Of a DNA stretch of 64,000 bases, positions 1 through 8,982 are shown one piece after another. The notes under the pieces are model-generated. The model was not told the DNA's origin, did not search any database, and saw nothing but the letters and a program-made list of their open reading frames with translations. Each line of letters opens with the position of its first letter. Positions within the stretch are counted from its first letter, which is position 1. A program made the translations under genes and the position numbers. This DNA is from Treponema sp. (GTDB taxonomy: Bacteria; Spirochaetota; Spirochaetia; Treponematales; Treponemataceae). The stretch lies in contig JAEEYO010000007.1 in NCBI GenBank assembly GCA_016288205.1, positions 62,001-126,000 of the forward strand, written 5' to 3'.

Positions 1-1
1 G

Positions 2-184
2 CGCGAGCTCAAGGCCGGAAACTGGAACTATGACGGACAGTGCTCACCGTTCCAGGCAGCCGTAATCGAGAAGATGATCAAGAGCGGAAACGTTCCCTCA
101 AAGAAAATCATCTCCGACGAGAAGGGATTCGACGCAAAGACAATCACAGATTCTGACATTAGTACATACGGCTTGGGTGACTAA
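2..184 (+). CDS. ytfQ: Sugar ABC transporter substrate-binding protein, C-terminal end (partial)
   Basis: Open frame entering from the left edge and ending in TAA followed by a second TAA; 60 residues are visible. The text (RELKAGNWNYDG ... AAVIEKMIKSGNVPSK) resembles the C-terminal lobe of periplasmic sugar-binding proteins of the YtfQ/RbsB type. The main support is position: it directly precedes a YtfR-YtfT-YjfF set in the order of the E. coli galactofuranose importer. It would capture the sugar in the periplasm and deliver it to the two permeases. The N-terminus, signal peptide and most binding residues lie outside the window, so the ligand cannot be judged. The symbol is by synteny. Confidence 0.75.
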   Translation, partial: RELKAGNWNYDGQCSPFQAAVIEKMIKSGNVPSKKIISDEKGFDAKTITDSDISTYGLGD

Positions 185-206
185 TAACCGTCGCTTCATG
201 TAGCAT

Positions 207-250
207 AACGGCGTAAAGTGTGTGACAGCATATTTTACGCCGTTTTTTTT
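207..250 (+). terminator. Intrinsic terminator between binding-protein gene and ABC ATPase gene
   Basis: AACGGCGTAAA (207-217) pairs perfectly with TTTACGCCGTT (234-244), an 11-bp stem with a 16-nt loop, running into a T tract (243-250). It lies inside the operon, between the binding protein and the ATPase. Such partial terminators usually keep binding-protein mRNA in excess over the membrane components. Confidence 0.8.
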
Positions 251-263
251 AGGAATAATACAG

Positions 264-1784
264 ATGGAAAAAGATGTCGTTTTAACAATGCGCGGAATAT
301 ACAAGGAGTTCCCCGGTGTGAAGGCCCTGCAGAACGTAGACTTCACTTTGCGGCAGGGGGAGGTCCACGCGCTTATGGGTGAAAATGGAGCGGGAAAGTC
401 AACGCTTGTAAAAGTCCTCACCGGAGTGCATGAAAAGGATGCCGGAGAGATAAGAATCGCGGGTCGGGAAGGGCCCGTCTCTATACGTTCTCCGCAGGAT
501 GCGCAGAATCTCGGAATCAGCACCGTCTATCAGGAGATTACGCTTTGTCCGAATCTGACCGTGGCGGAGAACATGTACATCGGCCGCGGAAATTATAAAT
601 TTGTAAACCGTCGCGCGCAGGAAAAGAAGGCGTCGATTCTCCTTGAGAAACTGAACATCCCGGCAAAGGCAGGACAGCAGCTCGGAAACTGTTCGCTTGC
701 CATTCAGCAGATGGTCGCGATCGCACGTGCCGTTGACATGGACTGCAAGGTTCTCATCCTTGACGAACCGACATCATCCCTGGACGAGCACGAGGTGGAG
801 CTGCTTTTTACACTCATGCGTGACCTAAAGAGCCGCGGGGTCGGAATCATCTTCATCACGCACTTCCTTGAGCAGGTCTATGAGGTATGCGACAAGATTA
901 CCGTACTCAGAAACGGAGAGCTGGTGGGAGAATATACAGTGAGCGAGCTTCCGAGGGTAAAGCTGATTTCCGCGATGCTCGGAAAGGACATGGAGGACAT
1001 GACCAACCTCAAGAACCAGAAGCGTCCCTACTCTGCAAATGCGGATGTCGTCTACGAGGCCGAGAATCTTTCAAGCAGCGAGGGAGTGCGCCCCTTCAAT
1101 TTCCGAATCAACAAGGGTGAAGTGAACGGATTTACCGGCTTGCTCGGCTCAGGTCGAAGTGAGAGCGTGCGTGCCATTTTTGCGGCTGACCGTGTTACAG
1201 GCGGCAAGGTGAAAGTGAACGGCAAGGGCGTAAGAATCACAAGACCCAAGGAAGCGATGAAAAACGGAATCGGCTATCTGCCTGAGGACCGCAAGGGAGA
1301 CGGAATCATCCAGGATTTGTCCGTGCGCGAGAATCTGATTCTTGCACTCCAGGTCCTGAACGGATTCACCAAGCCCCTCTCACGCGCTGAGTCAGAAAAA
1401 CTCGCCGACGAGTACATCGCCCTGCTTGAGATAAAGACAGCCTCAAAGGAAACACCGATCAAATCGCTTTCGGGAGGAAACCAGCAGAAGGTCATCCTTG
1501 CTAGGTGGCTCCTCACCCACCCGCAGTATCTCATTTTGGACGAGCCCACCAGAGGTATTGACGTTGGAACCAAACTTGAGATCCAAAAGCAGGTGCTCAA
1601 GCTCGCGTCTGAGGGTGTGAGCGTCACGTTCATCTCATCCGAAATACAGGAGATGCTTTCCGTGTGCCAGCGTCTGATTGTCATGCGCGACCGGAAGATT
1701 GTCGGAGAGCTCATGGGAGATGACCTTGAGCAGGATAAAATCATGCAGACTATTGCGGGAGGCAAAGCAGAAAATGGCAAATAA
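264..1784 (+). CDS. ytfR: Sugar ABC transporter ATP-binding protein, two NBDs (YtfR-like)
   Basis: 506 residues with two fused nucleotide-binding domains, the normal build for pentose/galactofuranose importers. Domain 1 has Walker A GENGAGKST and Walker B LILDEPTSSLDE. Domain 2 has the degenerate Walker A typical of this family (GLLGSGRSES), signature LSGGNQQK and Walker B LILDEPTRGID. Stretches such as THFLEQVYEVCDKITVLRNG follow E. coli YtfR closely. The ATG at 264 is chosen because AGGA lies 9 nt upstream; an upstream in-frame start at 222 would sit inside the terminator hairpin. It overlaps the next gene by 11 nt. It powers sugar uptake at the cytoplasmic face. Substrate is inferred from homology only. 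Confidence 0.9.
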   Translation: MEKDVVLTMRGIYKEFPGVKALQNVDFTLRQGEVHALMGENGAGKSTLVKVLTGVHEKDAGEIRIAGREGPVSIRSPQDAQNLGISTVYQEITLCPNLTVAENMYIGRGNYKFVNRRAQEKKASILLEKLNIPAKAGQQLGNCSLAIQQMVAIARAVDMDCKVLILDEPTSSLDEHEVELLFTLMRDLKSRGVGIIFITHFLEQVYEVCDKITVLRNGELVGEYTVSELPRVKLISAMLGKDMEDMTNLKNQKRPYSANADVVYEAENLSSSEGVRPFNFRINKGEVNGFTGLLGSGRSESVRAIFAADRVTGGKVKVNGKGVRITRPKEAMKNGIGYLPEDRKGDGIIQDLSVRENLILALQVLNGFTKPLSRAESEKLADEYIALLEIKTASKETPIKSLSGGNQQKVILARWLLTHPQYLILDEPTRGIDVGTKLEIQKQVLKLASEGVSVTFISSEIQEMLSVCQRLIVMRDRKIVGELMGDDLEQDKIMQTIAGGKAENGK

Positions 1785-2859
1785 AATCGGCAAGCAGATA
1801 AAAAAATTATTTCAGTCGCAGCTCGCAATTCCAATCATTGCGCTTCTGATTCTCGTCATCTTCAATTTGATTCGCGACCCGAGCTTCTTTTCGATCGCAA
1901 TCAAAAAGAACAACATCGGGAACACGGTTCTCTCCGGAAACCTCATAAGCATCCTGAACGGAGCATCTGAGCTTGTGATTCTTTCCATCGGAATGACGCT
2001 GGTTACCTCGGCGACTAAAGGACAGGACATCTCTATCGGTGCGGCGGCTGCCATAGCGGGCTCGGTGTTCGTAAAAATCCTGCGTGCGGGAACAATCAAC
2101 GTGGGCACAATCATGCTGGGTCTTGTAGTCGCATGTATCGTCGCGATTATTTTCTGTCTCTTCAACGGAGTGCTCATCGCGAAGTTCAACATACAGCCGA
2201 TGATCGCATCCTTGATTCTGTACACGGCGGGACGACCCATCGCCTACTGGATTAACGGAGGAGCGACACCGAACGTTGAAAGTCCCCTGCTCACTTACCT
2301 CGGAGGATTCATTCCCCACATCGCGGTACCGACACCGATTATCATCGTCGTGATTTTCATCATCCTGATAAACCTGCTTCTTAAACGGACGACTCTCAGT
2401 CTTTACATTCAGTCTGTCGGAATCAACGAGCGCGCGGCCAAGCTCAACGGAATCAATCCTGTGGCGATGAAACTGATTGTCTTTGTGATTCTCGGAATCT
2501 GTGTCACCATCGCGGGTTCGGTCAACGTATGCCGCATCGGACTCATCAACCATGAGACCATCCTGCTGGACATTGAGATGGATGCCATTCTTGCGGTCGC
2601 CATCGGAGGAAACTCTTTGGGCGGAGGAAAGTTCAAGCTCTCAGGCTCCATACTCGGCGCATACATCATCCAGGCTCTGACAATCACGCTCTATGCTATG
2701 AAGGTTTCTTCCACCGCGGTCAAGGCATACAAGGCCATCGTCATCATCGTCATCGTCATCGCGGGCTCTCCGGTCTTCAAGAAGTGGTTCAAGCAGCTCA
2801 AGGACAAGATCGGGGCAAAGAAAGAAGTCGCGCAAGTTTCAAAAGTGGAGGCAAAGTAA
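1774..2859 (+). CDS. ytfT: Sugar ABC transporter permease (YtfT-like)
   Basis: 361-residue membrane protein of the RbsC/BPD_transp_2 family with about eight to ten hydrophobic segments. The conserved early motif LSIGMTLVTSATKGQDISIG and the later AILAVAIGGNSLGGGKF loop match family permeases, and the order after ytfR fits YtfT. The ATG at 1774 follows GGGAGG (1757-1762) and overlaps the ytfR end; the open frame reaches further upstream only through ytfR coding sequence. It is one half of a heterodimeric sugar channel in the inner membrane, the other half being the next gene. Confidence 0.88.
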   Translation: MANKIGKQIKKLFQSQLAIPIIALLILVIFNLIRDPSFFSIAIKKNNIGNTVLSGNLISILNGASELVILSIGMTLVTSATKGQDISIGAAAAIAGSVFVKILRAGTINVGTIMLGLVVACIVAIIFCLFNGVLIAKFNIQPMIASLILYTAGRPIAYWINGGATPNVESPLLTYLGGFIPHIAVPTPIIIVVIFIILINLLLKRTTLSLYIQSVGINERAAKLNGINPVAMKLIVFVILGICVTIAGSVNVCRIGLINHETILLDIEMDAILAVAIGGNSLGGGKFKLSGSILGAYIIQALTITLYAMKVSSTAVKAYKAIVIIVIVIAGSPVFKKWFKQLKDKIGAKKEVAQVSKVEAK

Positions 2860-3921
2860 ATGGCAAACATCATCACAAATCTGTTTTCAAAAAAGAAAGA
2901 CAGACAGCCGCTCTCGAACACAAGTCTGCTTCTCACAATCACAATCTGCACATTCATCGGAATGTATCTGCTCGCAATGATTATCTGGGGCGGAGGATTT
3001 TTGAATCCACAGCAGTTCCTCGACTTGTTCAACAACAACGCCTATCTGATTGTCGCGGCCTGTGGACTTACAATCGTCATGATTACCGGCGGCATAGACA
3101 TTTCGGTCGGAGGCTCCATCGCCCTGATTACAATGGCATCCGTAGTTTTCATGGAGGATCACGGTGGCGGCATCCTCAGCTCCATCCTGATTTCCCTCGG
3201 CATCGGTCTTGCGGTTGGCTTGATCCAGGGATTCTTCGTCGCATATTTGAAGATTCAGCCTTTCATCGTCACCCTCGCAGGAATGTTCTTCACCCGCGGA
3301 ATGACAACCATCGTGAGCAAGATTCCCCGCACTGCAAGCAACGAGGCGTTCATCAAGCTCAAGGAGTTCTACATTGACATTCCCTTCCTCGGAACACACG
3401 CACGCAACGGAACCTGGATCCCCTCATCCATAGAGCTGGGTGTGGTGATTGCGCTTCTTGTCGTGCTGATTCTCTGGGCCATGTTAAAGTGGACACGCTT
3501 CGGACGGAATCTTTATGCCGTGGGTGGAAACAGTGAGAGTGCCCTCATGCTCGGAATCAACGTGCGCAGGACCCAGTTCTTCGCTTACATTCTCTGCGGA
3601 CTTCTTGCCGGAATCGCGGGATTCGTCTATCTTCTCCACACTGGGGCGGGCAACTCGTCCAATGCGACTGGAGCGGAAATGCAGGCGATCGCATCATCAA
3701 TCATCGGAGGAACATTGCTTTCAGGAGGAGTCGGAAGCATAATAGGAACACTGTTCGGCGTGATGTCGCTCAAGACAATCAACAACATCGTGGTCGCATC
3801 AGGATTGCGTGAGCCGTACTGGCAGAGCATCACTACAGGACTCATGCTTTGTTTCTTCATCCTTCTCCAGAGCGTGATTCTCTCACAGAGAAAAAAGAAA
3901 CTCGGTTCGGTCGCAGGATAA
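2860..3921 (+). CDS. yjfF: Sugar ABC transporter permease (YjfF-like)
   Basis: 353-residue permease. The ATG abuts the stop of the previous gene and is preceded by GGAGG. Motifs ITGGIDISVGG, TLAGMFFTRG and GGTLLSGGVGSIIGTLFGV are those of YjfF. With the previous permease it would form the membrane channel of the importer. Having two different permease genes, not a homodimer, is itself a hallmark of the YtfQRT-YjfF system. It converges on the response-regulator gene after 11 nt; the likely terminator for this operon lies inside that gene. Confidence 0.88.
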   Translation: MANIITNLFSKKKDRQPLSNTSLLLTITICTFIGMYLLAMIIWGGGFLNPQQFLDLFNNNAYLIVAACGLTIVMITGGIDISVGGSIALITMASVVFMEDHGGGILSSILISLGIGLAVGLIQGFFVAYLKIQPFIVTLAGMFFTRGMTTIVSKIPRTASNEAFIKLKEFYIDIPFLGTHARNGTWIPSSIELGVVIALLVVLILWAMLKWTRFGRNLYAVGGNSESALMLGINVRRTQFFAYILCGLLAGIAGFVYLLHTGAGNSSNATGAEMQAIASSIIGGTLLSGGVGSIIGTLFGVMSLKTINNIVVASGLREPYWQSITTGLMLCFFILLQSVILSQRKKKLGSVAG

Positions 3922-3932
3922 AATCTGTCCGA

Positions 3933-5543
3933 TCAGACGTTAGTCTCCTTATATTCGCGGGGTGAAAGCCCCGTGTTTTTTTTGAAGATGTAGCTGAAAT
4001 AATGCGGGTCAGAAAATCCGCAGTCATAGGCAATGTCGTAGCCCTTCATGTCGGTTTCACGCAAAAGACGCTTCGCATTCTCAATTCTGACGTTCGTAAG
4101 ATACTCGATGAAAGTCATCTTGCATTCCTGAGAGAAAATCGTGCTGAAATGATTGGGACTCAGGGCAACGGCCTCCGCCACAGTTGTGAGGGTCGTGTTC
4201 TGATCCGCGTAATTTTCCTCGATGAATCTTTTTGCCTTCAAAATGATGCCGCCGTATTTTCCGGTCATCTTTGAGTCACGGTAGTCAAGCGCGAAGGAAA
4301 GAAGCTGCTCCATGTTGCGAGAGAAATTCTCCTCGTTCTGCACCGCCTCATCCACAAATTTTCTCTGGAGGATTTCCGGTTTAAGCTCCTTGATGTTGCC
4401 GCCGAGTTTTTCCACGAGCTTGGAGACCGCAAAAATCAAATCCACAAGCAGATAGGAGGCGAACACATTGAACTGTCCCGGATTTTTTTTGATGAGCTCC
4501 AGGGACTCCTCCTTGATTGCGGCGATGTCATTCCGGCTCGCATATTTCAATCTGTCCACCAGCGGGTCATTTTCCTTTAAATCAAGAAGGGCAGAATCGA
4601 AGGCCGCGCCGTTTTCCTCAGAGGACTCATCCGACTCCAAATCCTCCGAGCTTATGATCCGGTTTTGCGCTCCGTCATTTTCTATTTCCAAAATGTGTTT
4701 TGCATCGGCGTAGGAAAGACTCAGCTGCGAAAGATGCTCCACAGTTTTTCCGATTGCCGAGAGAACCGCGCAGTCATCATTTTTTGTCGCAATATGTGCG
4801 ATCGCCTCAGCCGCATGGAAAACGCTTTCGTCAAGTTCATCACGTGAGCTTCCCTTGAAAATGCACACAAGAAGATTTGAGTGATGAAAAAAACATTCCG
4901 CCTGCTGCCATGCCGCGGAGTACGAGTTGAGCAACGAGCATGCTTCCTGCTGATTCTGGGAATTTCCTGTCCGGCTTTGAATCCTGCTTATGAGCACTTT
5001 GTAAAAGCGTGAAATAAGATTCAGACCAAGGTCCTGACTTTTTTGCATCACGTCCGACATCGGCTCAGATCCATGCACGAGGTTGTTGAGGAATTCTTTT
5101 TTCTTGAGCATCTCAGAAGACTTCAGCTCTTCCTTCAGGCGTGAGATGTCCGAAAGCTGCTTTCTCTCCTTGTCAATCTGGAGGGCTGTTTTGCTCAGAC
5201 TTGAAATCAACTCATCGGGCGTAAAAGGCTTTAGAAGATAATCCTCAATTCCAATTGAAATTGCTTTTTTCGCATAATCAAATTCATCGTGGCCGGAAAG
5301 AATGATTATTTTAATCCAGGGCTGAATGCGTTTCACGGCGGCGGAAAGCTCAAGTCCGTCCATAAAAGGCATCTTGATGTCAGTAATCAGAATGTCGGGT
5401 TTGAGCTCCTGAATCATCGAAAGCGCAATCTCTCCGTCAGAAGCCTCACCGACAAAAGTAAAGCCCTGTGACTCCCAATCAATCTTGGACCTTATGCCCT
5501 CAAGCACAATAGGCTCGTCATCTACCGCAAACACGCTGTACAT
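3933..5543 (-). CDS. Response regulator with AraC-type DNA-binding domain (YesN-like)
   Basis: 536 residues. An N-terminal receiver domain carries acidic D8/D9, phospho-acceptor D55 (ILITDIKMP) and K105 (YLLKPF). A long middle region of unknown fold follows, then a C-terminal double helix-turn-helix of the AraC family from about residue 435 (YADQNTTLTTVAEAVALSPN ... GFSDPHYFSYIFKKNTGLSP). Its ATG overlaps the kinase stop by one base (TAATG), so the two are translationally coupled. Cytoplasmic. It probably activates the convergent importer operon when phosphorylated by the neighbouring kinase; this target is inferred from position and from the YtfQ-like sensor in the same operon. Confidence 0.9.
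   Translation of the reverse strand: MYSVFAVDDEPIVLEGIRSKIDWESQGFTFVGEASDGEIALSMIQELKPDILITDIKMPFMDGLELSAAVKRIQPWIKIIILSGHDEFDYAKKAISIGIEDYLLKPFTPDELISSLSKTALQIDKERKQLSDISRLKEELKSSEMLKKKEFLNNLVHGSEPMSDVMQKSQDLGLNLISRFYKVLISRIQSRTGNSQNQQEACSLLNSYSAAWQQAECFFHHSNLLVCIFKGSSRDELDESVFHAAEAIAHIATKNDDCAVLSAIGKTVEHLSQLSLSYADAKHILEIENDGAQNRIISSEDLESDESSEENGAAFDSALLDLKENDPLVDRLKYASRNDIAAIKEESLELIKKNPGQFNVFASYLLVDLIFAVSKLVEKLGGNIKELKPEILQRKFVDEAVQNEENFSRNMEQLLSFALDYRDSKMTGKYGGIILKAKRFIEENYADQNTTLTTVAEAVALSPNHFSTIFSQECKMTFIEYLTNVRIENAKRLLRETDMKGYDIAYDCGFSDPHYFSYIFKKNTGLSPREYKETNV
3956..3983 (+). terminator. Intrinsic terminator of the sugar-importer operon, inside the 3' end of the opposing gene
   Basis: CGCGGGG (3956-3962) and CCCCGTG (3969-3975) form a 7-bp stem with one G-U pair and a 6-nt loop, followed by eight T (3976-3983) on the plus strand. 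It ends the ytf operon while also encoding the last residues of the convergent response regulator. Confidence 0.65.
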
Positions 5544-7015
5544 TAGCTATCCCCCATTGAGACCGGAATCACAAACGAAATGCAGCTTCCTTTTCCCGGC
5601 TCCGATTCAATTATGAGTCCCTCTGTCTGAGCTCCATAATAAAGTTTCAATTTTTTATTCACGTTGTAGAGTCCGTACACCGAAGTCAATTTCTCCGAAT
5701 CATCCGAGCTCGTGGCAAGTTCCTCACGCACTTCGGCAAGACGCTCCTTCGTAAATCCCGCGCCGTTGTCCCGCACGACAAAGCTGACTTTTGTATGCGC
5801 CTCATCCGCATAATGGACGCTCACCTCAAGCACTCCCCTTCCACGCTTGTTTTTGATTCCGTGATAAATCGCATTTTCCACGAGGGGCTGCAGCATGAGC
5901 TTTATCATCTTCACGTCTTTGAGCGAGTCGTCAGCGTCTATCGTGTAATTTAAAATATCCGCGTACCTGATTTTTTGAATCGTGAGATAATTCCGGATGT
6001 GGTCAAGTTCCTGCTGTATCGTAATCCATTCGTGACCACGGCTCAGTGAGATGCGAAGAAAATCCGAGAATGCCTTTGTGATTTTTACGACCTCATCTTT
6101 TTTCTCTTCCTCGGCAAGCCATACAATCGTGTCAAAAGTGTTGTATAAAAAGTGCGGCGTGATTTGTGCCTGCAATGCCTTCATCTCTGCCTTCTGGAAT
6201 TTTTTCTGCTCCTCCATGTTCTTTTTAATCAGCACGTCAATCTGCCCGGTCATCGTGTTCAGGTTTTTCGCAAGTCCGTCAAGCTCCTCAACATTCGGAA
6301 TGTCAATCCGCGCCTCAAGGTCTCCGTTCGCAATTTTTGTCGAAAGCTTCTCCATGTCTGAAATCGGTTTTTCAATCGCGTCCGACACGGTGATAAAACT
6401 GTTTATGGAAATAAGAACGGCAAGAATCGTGATGATGAGCTGGAGAGCCGTAAGAATGATTGAAGTGTTTTTGATCGAGGCATTTGTTTTTGCAGCCGAC
6501 TCACTTTCGCTCACGATAAAATCCTGCATGATGTCCGAAAACAATGAGGTGATCGTGCGGATGTCATCAAGTGCAAGCTCATTCTCCGTCACGGAACTTC
6601 CCTGCGTAATCTGGCTCGTCAGATCATAGACATTTCTAAGGAGCGTGGTATTCGCACGGTTCGCGACCTCAAGTTTTGCCTGGCTTGTCGGAACATGGGC
6701 ATCGGAAAGCATCGTGCTGAGATCGGCCGTTATCGCATTCAGCATTTCATACTGCCGTCCTTCCGCGACATCTTTTTTACCGCAGATGATGTTCCAGAGC
6801 TCGGCGGGAATTTCCTTTTCCACGATTGTGTTTATCCGGTTTGCGGTGCTTACGTTCGAAATGATTTTGTTGTACTGCCGGATGTGAGTCTGAGAGACGA
6901 CGATGGAATAAATCGTGGGGACAATGGCGATAAGGAGCAAAAAAATGTACGTGCGCAAAAGGGTTTTTCTGAGGCTCTTGCTTTCTGCGGATTTCAGTTT
7001 AAGTCCAAGCTTCAC
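5543..7015 (-). CDS. Sensor histidine kinase (YesM-like)
   Basis: 490 residues. TM1 is at about 23-41, an extracytoplasmic helical region follows, TM2 is at about 183-205, then a HAMP domain. The His_kinase domain has H288 in QITPHFLYNTFD, followed by a HATPase_c with N box LQPLVENAIYHGI and G box DNGAGF. The start is GTG, placed directly after the TGA of the upstream gene, with a GGGGG stretch as ribosome site. Inner membrane. It lacks a known ligand-binding fold outside the membrane, so the upstream binding protein is the probable sugar sensor, as in three-component systems. Confidence 0.9.
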   Translation of the reverse strand: MKLGLKLKSAESKSLRKTLLRTYIFLLLIAIVPTIYSIVVSQTHIRQYNKIISNVSTANRINTIVEKEIPAELWNIICGKKDVAEGRQYEMLNAITADLSTMLSDAHVPTSQAKLEVANRANTTLLRNVYDLTSQITQGSSVTENELALDDIRTITSLFSDIMQDFIVSESESAAKTNASIKNTSIILTALQLIITILAVLISINSFITVSDAIEKPISDMEKLSTKIANGDLEARIDIPNVEELDGLAKNLNTMTGQIDVLIKKNMEEQKKFQKAEMKALQAQITPHFLYNTFDTIVWLAEEEKKDEVVKITKAFSDFLRISLSRGHEWITIQQELDHIRNYLTIQKIRYADILNYTIDADDSLKDVKMIKLMLQPLVENAIYHGIKNKRGRGVLEVSVHYADEAHTKVSFVVRDNGAGFTKERLAEVREELATSSDDSEKLTSVYGLYNVNKKLKLYYGAQTEGLIIESEPGKGSCISFVIPVSMGDS

Positions 7016-8071
7016 TCAATACCCCCTGGGAGTATAAAGGGAAAAATCATCGTCCTGAGTAAAAACTTTTCCGGTATTATACGTGAACCGGGGAATCTCA
7101 TTTCCACCCGCAACCTGCTTCACGAGCTCCATGAGCATTGGGCCGAGGTTCGGATTGCACTCCACTACGCAATCAATTTTTCCCTCAACAAGAGCGTCGA
7201 TGGATTTTTGCTCCGCGTCCACACTGATGATCGTAATCTCGGAAGGATTAATCTCATAATTCTCAAGAGAATCCAAAAGACCGAGCGTCATGGAATCATT
7301 GTGCGAATAGACCACATCAATTTTTCTTCCATTATAATAGAGCCCGTCGTTTTTAAATGTGTCCGAATCAATGCACGCCTGAATAAGTTTCTCCCCGATC
7401 TCCTTGCCGCGTGACCTCAGAAAATCTCCGTCAACTGAATGGATTATCTGGAACTTCGGAAAGCCCGTTATCTTCTCACGGAACCCGCTGGCTCTCTCAC
7501 GGACCACGGATGAATTTTTTGTTCCCGACATCTCAAAAATCAAGACCGGCTTTGTCTCCTCCTGATATTTGTCGAGCAAAAACTGTGCCGCGCTCCGTCC
7601 CTCCTCAAGTCCGTCCTCGCCGAGGAACCCAGCGTAAAGAGACTCGTCCGCCCTGATCTGCCTGTCCACCACGATTACAGGAATTCCCGCTTCCTTCGCT
7701 TCCCGGAGAACATTGTCCCAGCCGTACTCCACGATGGGAACGAAAGCAATCACGTCAACTTGATAGACGATGAACGAGCGGATTGCCTTTAGCTGATTTT
7801 CCTGCTTCTGCTGTGCGTCGTCAAAAAGAATCTGTATGCCGTTCTGCTCCGCCGCCTCGAAGATGGACTGGGTGTTGCGTGTCCTCCATGCGCTTTCCGA
7901 ACCAATCTGCGAAAAACCTAAAATCAGCTGCTCATGATTTTCCGACTCCTTTCCCCGGCTTCCGCTTTCATTCGGTCTCTGAATATGAATCAGAAAAAAG
8001 AGAAAAAAAATTACGGCGGCAAAAAAAATTGCCAGTGAAAAAATCTGTATTTTTTTATTGCTCGGTTTCAC
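7016..8071 (-). CDS. Membrane-anchored YtfQ-like sugar-binding protein, sensor partner of the kinase
   Basis: 351 residues: one N-terminal membrane anchor (about 10-29) with no lipobox, then a periplasmic-binding-protein type I domain. Runs such as LGFSQIGSES, DAQQKQENQLKA and EAGIPVIVVDRQI closely follow E. coli YtfQ. It heads the kinase/regulator operon and its TGA abuts the kinase GTG. The start is a GTG preceded by GAGG. It most likely binds the sugar imported by the convergent ABC system and signals through the YesM-like kinase. The anchor and the operon position separate it from the transport binding protein at the left edge. Confidence 0.85.
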   Translation of the reverse strand: MKPSNKKIQIFSLAIFFAAVIFFLFFLIHIQRPNESGSRGKESENHEQLILGFSQIGSESAWRTRNTQSIFEAAEQNGIQILFDDAQQKQENQLKAIRSFIVYQVDVIAFVPIVEYGWDNVLREAKEAGIPVIVVDRQIRADESLYAGFLGEDGLEEGRSAAQFLLDKYQEETKPVLIFEMSGTKNSSVVRERASGFREKITGFPKFQIIHSVDGDFLRSRGKEIGEKLIQACIDSDTFKNDGLYYNGRKIDVVYSHNDSMTLGLLDSLENYEINPSEITIISVDAEQKSIDALVEGKIDCVVECNPNLGPMLMELVKQVAGGNEIPRFTYNTGKVFTQDDDFSLYTPRGY

Positions 8072-8113
8072 GTCATCCTCACTTTCTGTAAAGGTCCCTT
8101 GGTTTCATTCCGC

Positions 8114-8683
8114 TTACTTCACAGGACTTATGGACTCACCAAGCTCAATCAGCTCACAGTTGGGAATGGCTGTCGTCCAAAAATCCTTTCTGGGAATTCC
8201 CCGCACCTGGGCAACGATGCTGTTGTTCATGGCTCCGTGCCCCACAATCAAAATGTCCTTCCCGGCATCAAGATCTTTTTTTACTACGCTTCTCAAAAAA
8301 TCACCGGTTCGCGCATAAAGCTCGTCCAGACTTTCCGCTCCCTTTTCCGCCACATAGTTTTCCGTGTCTTTGAAAAATTTATAGATTGCCCATTCCGGGT
8401 GAAGAAAACAATCCTTCGATCCCTCGAATTCCCCGAAGCACATCTCACGCAGTCTCTCGTCGGTGATTATCGGAACATCCCTGCCCTCAAGCAAAATTCT
8501 TGCGGTCTCCAGCGCGCGCACAAGAGGCGATGAATAGCACACGTCAAAATGAATCCCGGCATATTTTTTCGCAGCCTCACGAGCCATCTTTCTTCCCTCT
8601 TCGTTCAGCGGAATGTCGGTTCTTCCCTGCAATCTGTACTCGTTGTTCCAGTCAGTTTTTCCGTGGCGTATTATATAAAGCAT
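8114..8683 (-). CDS. Histidine phosphatase / phosphoglycerate mutase-like protein
   Basis: 189 residues of the histidine phosphatase superfamily, branch 1. R6-H7-G8 carries the phospho-accepting histidine, the second catalytic histidine is H149 (LIVGHGAMNN), and the acidic residue is E80 (LREMCFGEFEG). The size suits small broad-specificity phosphatases (GpmB/CobC-like) more than the roughly 250-residue glycolytic dPGM. GAGG precedes the ATG. It lies 42 nt upstream of the sugar sensor and may be co-transcribed with it. The substrate cannot be told from sequence. Confidence 0.85.
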   Translation of the reverse strand: MLYIIRHGKTDWNNEYRLQGRTDIPLNEEGRKMAREAAKKYAGIHFDVCYSSPLVRALETARILLEGRDVPIITDERLREMCFGEFEGSKDCFLHPEWAIYKFFKDTENYVAEKGAESLDELYARTGDFLRSVVKKDLDAGKDILIVGHGAMNNSIVAQVRGIPRKDFWTTAIPNCELIELGESISPVK

Positions 8684-8713
8684 TTTGCGTCCTCTGTTTT
8701 CTGTGATGTCTCA

Positions 8714-8743
8714 ATAATACCATGAACGCGGAATCTGTGTCTA
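8714..8743 (-). promoter_or_regulatory. Sigma-70-type promoter for the histidine phosphatase gene
   Basis: On the minus strand TAGACA (8738-8743), an 18-nt spacer and TATTAT (8714-8719), with the ATG at 8683. It is back to back with the ABC-F promoter. Confidence 0.55.
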
Positions 8744-8759
8744 GAATCATCAAAAGCCA

Positions 8760-8789
8760 TTGACATTCATCCACGAATCGCGGTAGAAT
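8760..8789 (+). promoter_or_regulatory. Sigma-70-type promoter of the ABC-F gene
   Basis: TTGACA (8760-8765), an 18-nt spacer and TAGAAT (8784-8789). Transcription would start near 8796, giving about 200 nt of leader before the ABC-F ATG at 8995. Confidence 0.7.
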
Positions 8790-8823
8790 AAATTTATAAT
8801 TCAATTCAGGAGACGCATTGCCG

Positions 8824-8835
8824 ATGAGACTGTAA
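8824..8835 (+). CDS. Candidate leader peptide (Met-Arg-Leu-stop) upstream of ABC-F
   Basis: ATG AGA CTG TAA, with AGGAG at 8808-8812; an in-frame TTG at 8818 would give five codons with tighter spacing. It sits about 28 nt into the predicted leader. The Met-Arg-Leu tripeptide recalls the macrolide-stalling core described for the ErmD leader peptide. This is an inference from a very short frame. Confidence 0.4.
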   Translation: MRL

Positions 8836-8890
8836 ACTTGATTTCCAAACAACAAAGAAATATCCCTTGATCCTTTGGGATTTTATTCTG

Positions 8891-8982
8891 GAAGTCAGTT
8901 GCAGTTTTAAATCTTTATTCATCCCGGTCAAAATGTCGGGATACGCTGTCGGTGAATGGCACTCTGCAACCGGCTTCTTTTT
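8891..8982 (+). promoter_or_regulatory. Attenuator-like leader structure in front of ABC-F
   Basis: 8891-8904 pairs with 8964-8977 in 13 of 14 positions (one G-U pair, one A/C mismatch) and is followed by five T (8978-8982), just before the GGAGG at 8985-8989: a large intrinsic terminator. Nested inside is ATCCCG/CGGGAT (8921-8926/8937-8942). Upstream ATCCC (8862-8866)/GGGAT (8877-8881) can form its own hairpin, and GGGAT can pair instead with 8921-8925, so the elements are mutually exclusive. Confidence 0.6.
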
